A DNA stretch of 64,000 bases from Deferribacter autotrophicus. Lineage in GTDB: Bacteria > Chrysiogenota > Deferribacteres > Deferribacterales > Deferribacteraceae. This document shows positions 62,226 through 64,000 of this stretch, piece by piece (position 1 is the first letter of the stretch; each line of letters opens with the position of its first letter). The stretch is from assembly GCF_008362905.1 (NCBI RefSeq), contig NZ_VFJB01000006.1:205249-269248 (forward strand). The letters are read 5' to 3'. The notes below the pieces were generated by a model. It made no database searches. It was given only the letters and a program-made list of their open reading frames with translations, and was not told the origin of the DNA. Made by a program: the position numbers and the translations under genes.

Positions 62226-62813
62226 ATGAGTTTTTTGAAAGATATCGGTACTCCTGTTTTTAATGCTGAACGTTTGAAAGAAATTCCAAGTAAAAATGAA
62301 TATCTTATTGAAATTTCTTATGGAGAGAAAAAGGAGAAAATATTTTATAACGACTTATACAATATTTTTGAAAAGAAAGTTGTAAATTGTAGGCTTACTT
62401 CCGTAAGTAGATGGAGTGTAAGGGCCAATTGGGAAGGGATTTTGTGGAGTGACTTTGTTAACTATTTAGAGGTATCCGATTACAAGTATGTTTATTTTGA
62501 AAGTTATGGGGGATATATCACCACCGTTTTTGGTGAAGATATGAACAATCCAAGGATCTTGATTGCTACCCATGTGGATGGGGAAGAGATAGAATTTGAA
62601 TATGGCGGTCCTGTTAGGATGATAATTCCTAATTTGTGGGGGTATAAGAGCTGCAAGTGGCTTAAAAAGATTTATTTTATTGATGAATATATTGTGGGAT
62701 ATTGGGAAGGTTATGGGTATGATGATAGGGGGCTCATAGAGCCTACCATTTTGCTTGATATTAATAGTAAGGAGCATAAAAGGATTAAAGGTGGAGAAGT
62801 ATTGGAGTTTTAG
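62226..62813 (+). CDS. Sulfite-oxidase-fold (molybdopterin-type) protein with Ser at the usual Mo-ligand Cys
   Basis: A 195-residue protein of the sulfite oxidase/MsrP catalytic fold, without a signal peptide. The region SRWSVRANWEGILWSDF, the YGGPVRMIIPNLWGYKSCKWLKKIYF segment and the final GYWEGYGYDDRG are diagnostic. The molybdenum-binding cysteine normally sits in an HCVTxWS motif. Here the aligned position is Ser59 (TSVSRWS), with a Cys four residues earlier (C55). It may be inactive, or bind cofactor differently. It is five bases after the DUF190 gene. Confidence 0.8.
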   Translation: MSFLKDIGTPVFNAERLKEIPSKNEYLIEISYGEKKEKIFYNDLYNIFEKKVVNCRLTSVSRWSVRANWEGILWSDFVNYLEVSDYKYVYFESYGGYITTVFGEDMNNPRILIATHVDGEEIEFEYGGPVRMIIPNLWGYKSCKWLKKIYFIDEYIVGYWEGYGYDDRGLIEPTILLDINSKEHKRIKGGEVLEF

Positions 62814-63875
62814 ATGGCAGGAAATAGTTTTGGTAGAATTTTTAAAATAACCACATTTGGTGAAAGTCATGGTAAAGCTGTCGGAGTTGTGTTGGATGGA
62901 TGTCCTTCGATGCTTGAATTATCTGAAGAGGATATACAGAGAGAGCTTGATAGAAGAAGGCCTGGTCAGAGCGAGATAACAACTCCGAGAAACGAAAAAG
63001 ATGAGGTTGTAATATTAAGTGGCGTTTTTGAAGGGAAAACAACGGGGACTCCCATTTGTATGCTTGTTTACAATCAGGATTATAGGTCGAAAGATTATTC
63101 TAAGGTCAAAGATCTTTTTAGGCCAGGTCATGCAGATTTTACATATTACCAGAAATATGGGATAAGGGACTATAGAGGTGGTGGAAGATCTTCATCGAGG
63201 GAAACCATTGGTAGGGTATGTGCGGGAGCAGTTGCGAAAAAGATATTGGGTAAGTTAGGTGTATCCATATATGCATATGTTAAACAGGTTGGAAATATTG
63301 TAGCTGAAAATATAGATTTGAATGAGATTGAAAATAATCCTGTGAGATGCGCTGATAAAGAAGCTGCAAAGAAGATGTATGATTATATACTTGATGTGAA
63401 GAAAAGAGGGGATTCTGTAGGCGCTATTGTTGAGGTGGTAGTAAAAGGTGTCCCTGTTGGTATTGGCGAGCCTGTTTTTGATAGACTAAATGCAGAAATA
63501 GCTAAAGCAATTATGAGTATTCCTGCTGTGAAAGGGATTGAGTTTGGTCGTGGGTTTCAGGTTGCCACTCTGCATGGAAGTGAAAACAATGATGAGATAA
63601 CAAGAGATGGTTTTGTAAGCAATAATGCAGGGGGGACCCTTGGTGGAATCTCAACAGGTGAAGACTTGATTTTTAGGTTTGCTGTTAAACCACCATCATC
63701 AATATTGATACCTAAAAGGAGTATAAATATTTACGGGGCTGAATGCGAAGTTGTAACTGAAGGTAGACATGATCCTTGTGTAGCGCCAAGAGTTGTACCT
63801 ATTGCTGAAGCAATGACTGCGATAGTTTTGGTAGATTTGTATTTGATTGATAGAGCTAGAAAAAATATTTTTTAA
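62814..63875 (+). CDS. aroC: Chorismate synthase
   Basis: Converts EPSP to chorismate with reduced FMN. The 353-residue protein shows the signatures [29 protein letters not shown] in parts, [51 protein letters not shown] in parts, and [17 protein letters not shown]. Length is normal. It starts directly after the preceding stop codon. Confidence 0.97.
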   Translation: MAGNSFGRIFKITTFGESHGKAVGVVLDGCPSMLELSEEDIQRELDRRRPGQSEITTPRNEKDEVVILSGVFEGKTTGTPICMLVYNQDYRSKDYSKVKDLFRPGHADFTYYQKYGIRDYRGGGRSSSRETIGRVCAGAVAKKILGKLGVSIYAYVKQVGNIVAENIDLNEIENNPVRCADKEAAKKMYDYILDVKKRGDSVGAIVEVVVKGVPVGIGEPVFDRLNAEIAKAIMSIPAVKGIEFGRGFQVATLHGSENNDEITRDGFVSNNAGGTLGGISTGEDLIFRFAVKPPSSILIPKRSINIYGAECEVVTEGRHDPCVAPRVVPIAEAMTAIVLVDLYLIDRARKNIF

Positions 63876-63895
63876 AATTTTTTAAAAAAAAGTGG

Positions 63896-63924
63896 TTGAC
63901 AATTTGGAATTAATTATATATAAC
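63896..63924 (+). promoter_or_regulatory. Strong sigma-70-type promoter at the window end
   Basis: TTGACA (63896-63901), a 17-base spacer and TATAAC (63919-63924). It is the best consensus -35 element in the window with optimal spacing. Confidence 0.7.
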
Positions 63925-63956
63925 CACCTTCCGCTGCGGGAGAGGGCAGCGGGGAG

Positions 63957-64000
63957 ATGCTTGAAAAGAGAATAGGCCAGCCTGTGATGAGGGATATAGA
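63957..64000 (+). CDS. Possible start of an unidentified gene, cut by the window edge
   Basis: An ATG at 63957 opens a frame reading MLEKRIGQPVMRDI to the edge. GGGGAG directly abuts it, which is closer than normal. Just before it CCGCTGC and GCAGCGG form a GC-rich hairpin. The segment could instead belong to a structured RNA. Confidence 0.3.
   Translation, partial: MLEKRIGQPVMRDI

Overview
The window is AT-rich, densely packed bacterial DNA with mostly plus-strand operons. Periplasmic nitrate reductase, several multiheme c-type cytochromes, an oxygen-sensitive class III ribonucleotide reductase, an anaerobic (cbi-type) cobalamin pathway, a meso-diaminopimelate division and cell-wall cluster, and a tRNA T-loop thiolation/methylation set together suggest an anaerobic, nitrate-respiring, Gram-negative, probably moderately thermophilic bacterium. 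A member of the Deferribacteres (Calditerrivibrio/Deferribacter type) is my best guess. That is inference from gene content; no rRNA is present to check it.

Region 1 (1-10450) is nitrogen and electron transfer. napA (partial) and a tetraheme NapM-like cytochrome are divergent from an octaheme hydroxylamine-oxidoreductase-family cytochrome. A SurA-like periplasmic protein and hcp (hydroxylamine reductase) follow. Together they could reduce nitrate to nitrite, hydroxylamine and ammonia without NrfA. Convergent to hcp is a large multiheme cytochrome with a sigma-54 promoter and paired palindromic activator sites, next to an NtrC-type regulator and a frameshifted sensor kinase. An ABC-2 exporter (10498-12086) follows.

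Region 2 (12131-37769) is dominated by cobalamin. A B12 riboswitch that appears to hide the ribosome binding site precedes cbiA, an exported cbiK, a BtuCDF-like importer, cobA, cbiL, cbiC, cbiJ and a larE-like gene. A sigma-54-dependent glnB-amtB pair follows. A second B12 riboswitch precedes nrdD. The glycyl-radical domain of this NrdD is a separate 59-residue gene, about 520 bp downstream beyond a repeat element. nrdG, a CbiR-like barrel protein, cobU, cobT, cobS, cobD, cbiP, cbiB, a precorrin-2 dehydrogenase and cbiD, E, F, G and H complete the block. No cbiT is seen.

Three copies of a roughly 235-bp structured palindromic repeat lie in this region (22734-22970, 25337-25670, 33146-33377). 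Their stems differ in sequence but stay complementary, while the hairpin loops are conserved. The middle copy carries a nested 100-bp element related to another at 37827-37996.

Region 3 (38000-57317) holds a periplasmic-binding-protein-type sensor kinase on the minus strand, then the dcw cluster: mraZ, rsmH, ftsL, ftsI, murE, murF, mraY, murD, ftsW, murG, murC, ddl, ftsQ, ftsA, ftsZ and a glycosyltransferase. murB is absent.

Region 4 (57577-64000) holds a candidate amidoligase with a gamma-glutamylcyclotransferase, a ttuB-ttuA-trmI tRNA set, a fluoride channel with a DUF190 protein, a sulfite-oxidase-fold protein lacking its usual molybdenum-ligand cysteine, aroC, and a strong promoter with a GC-rich hairpin leader at the edge. 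No tRNA, rRNA, CRISPR array or complete transposase gene was seen.
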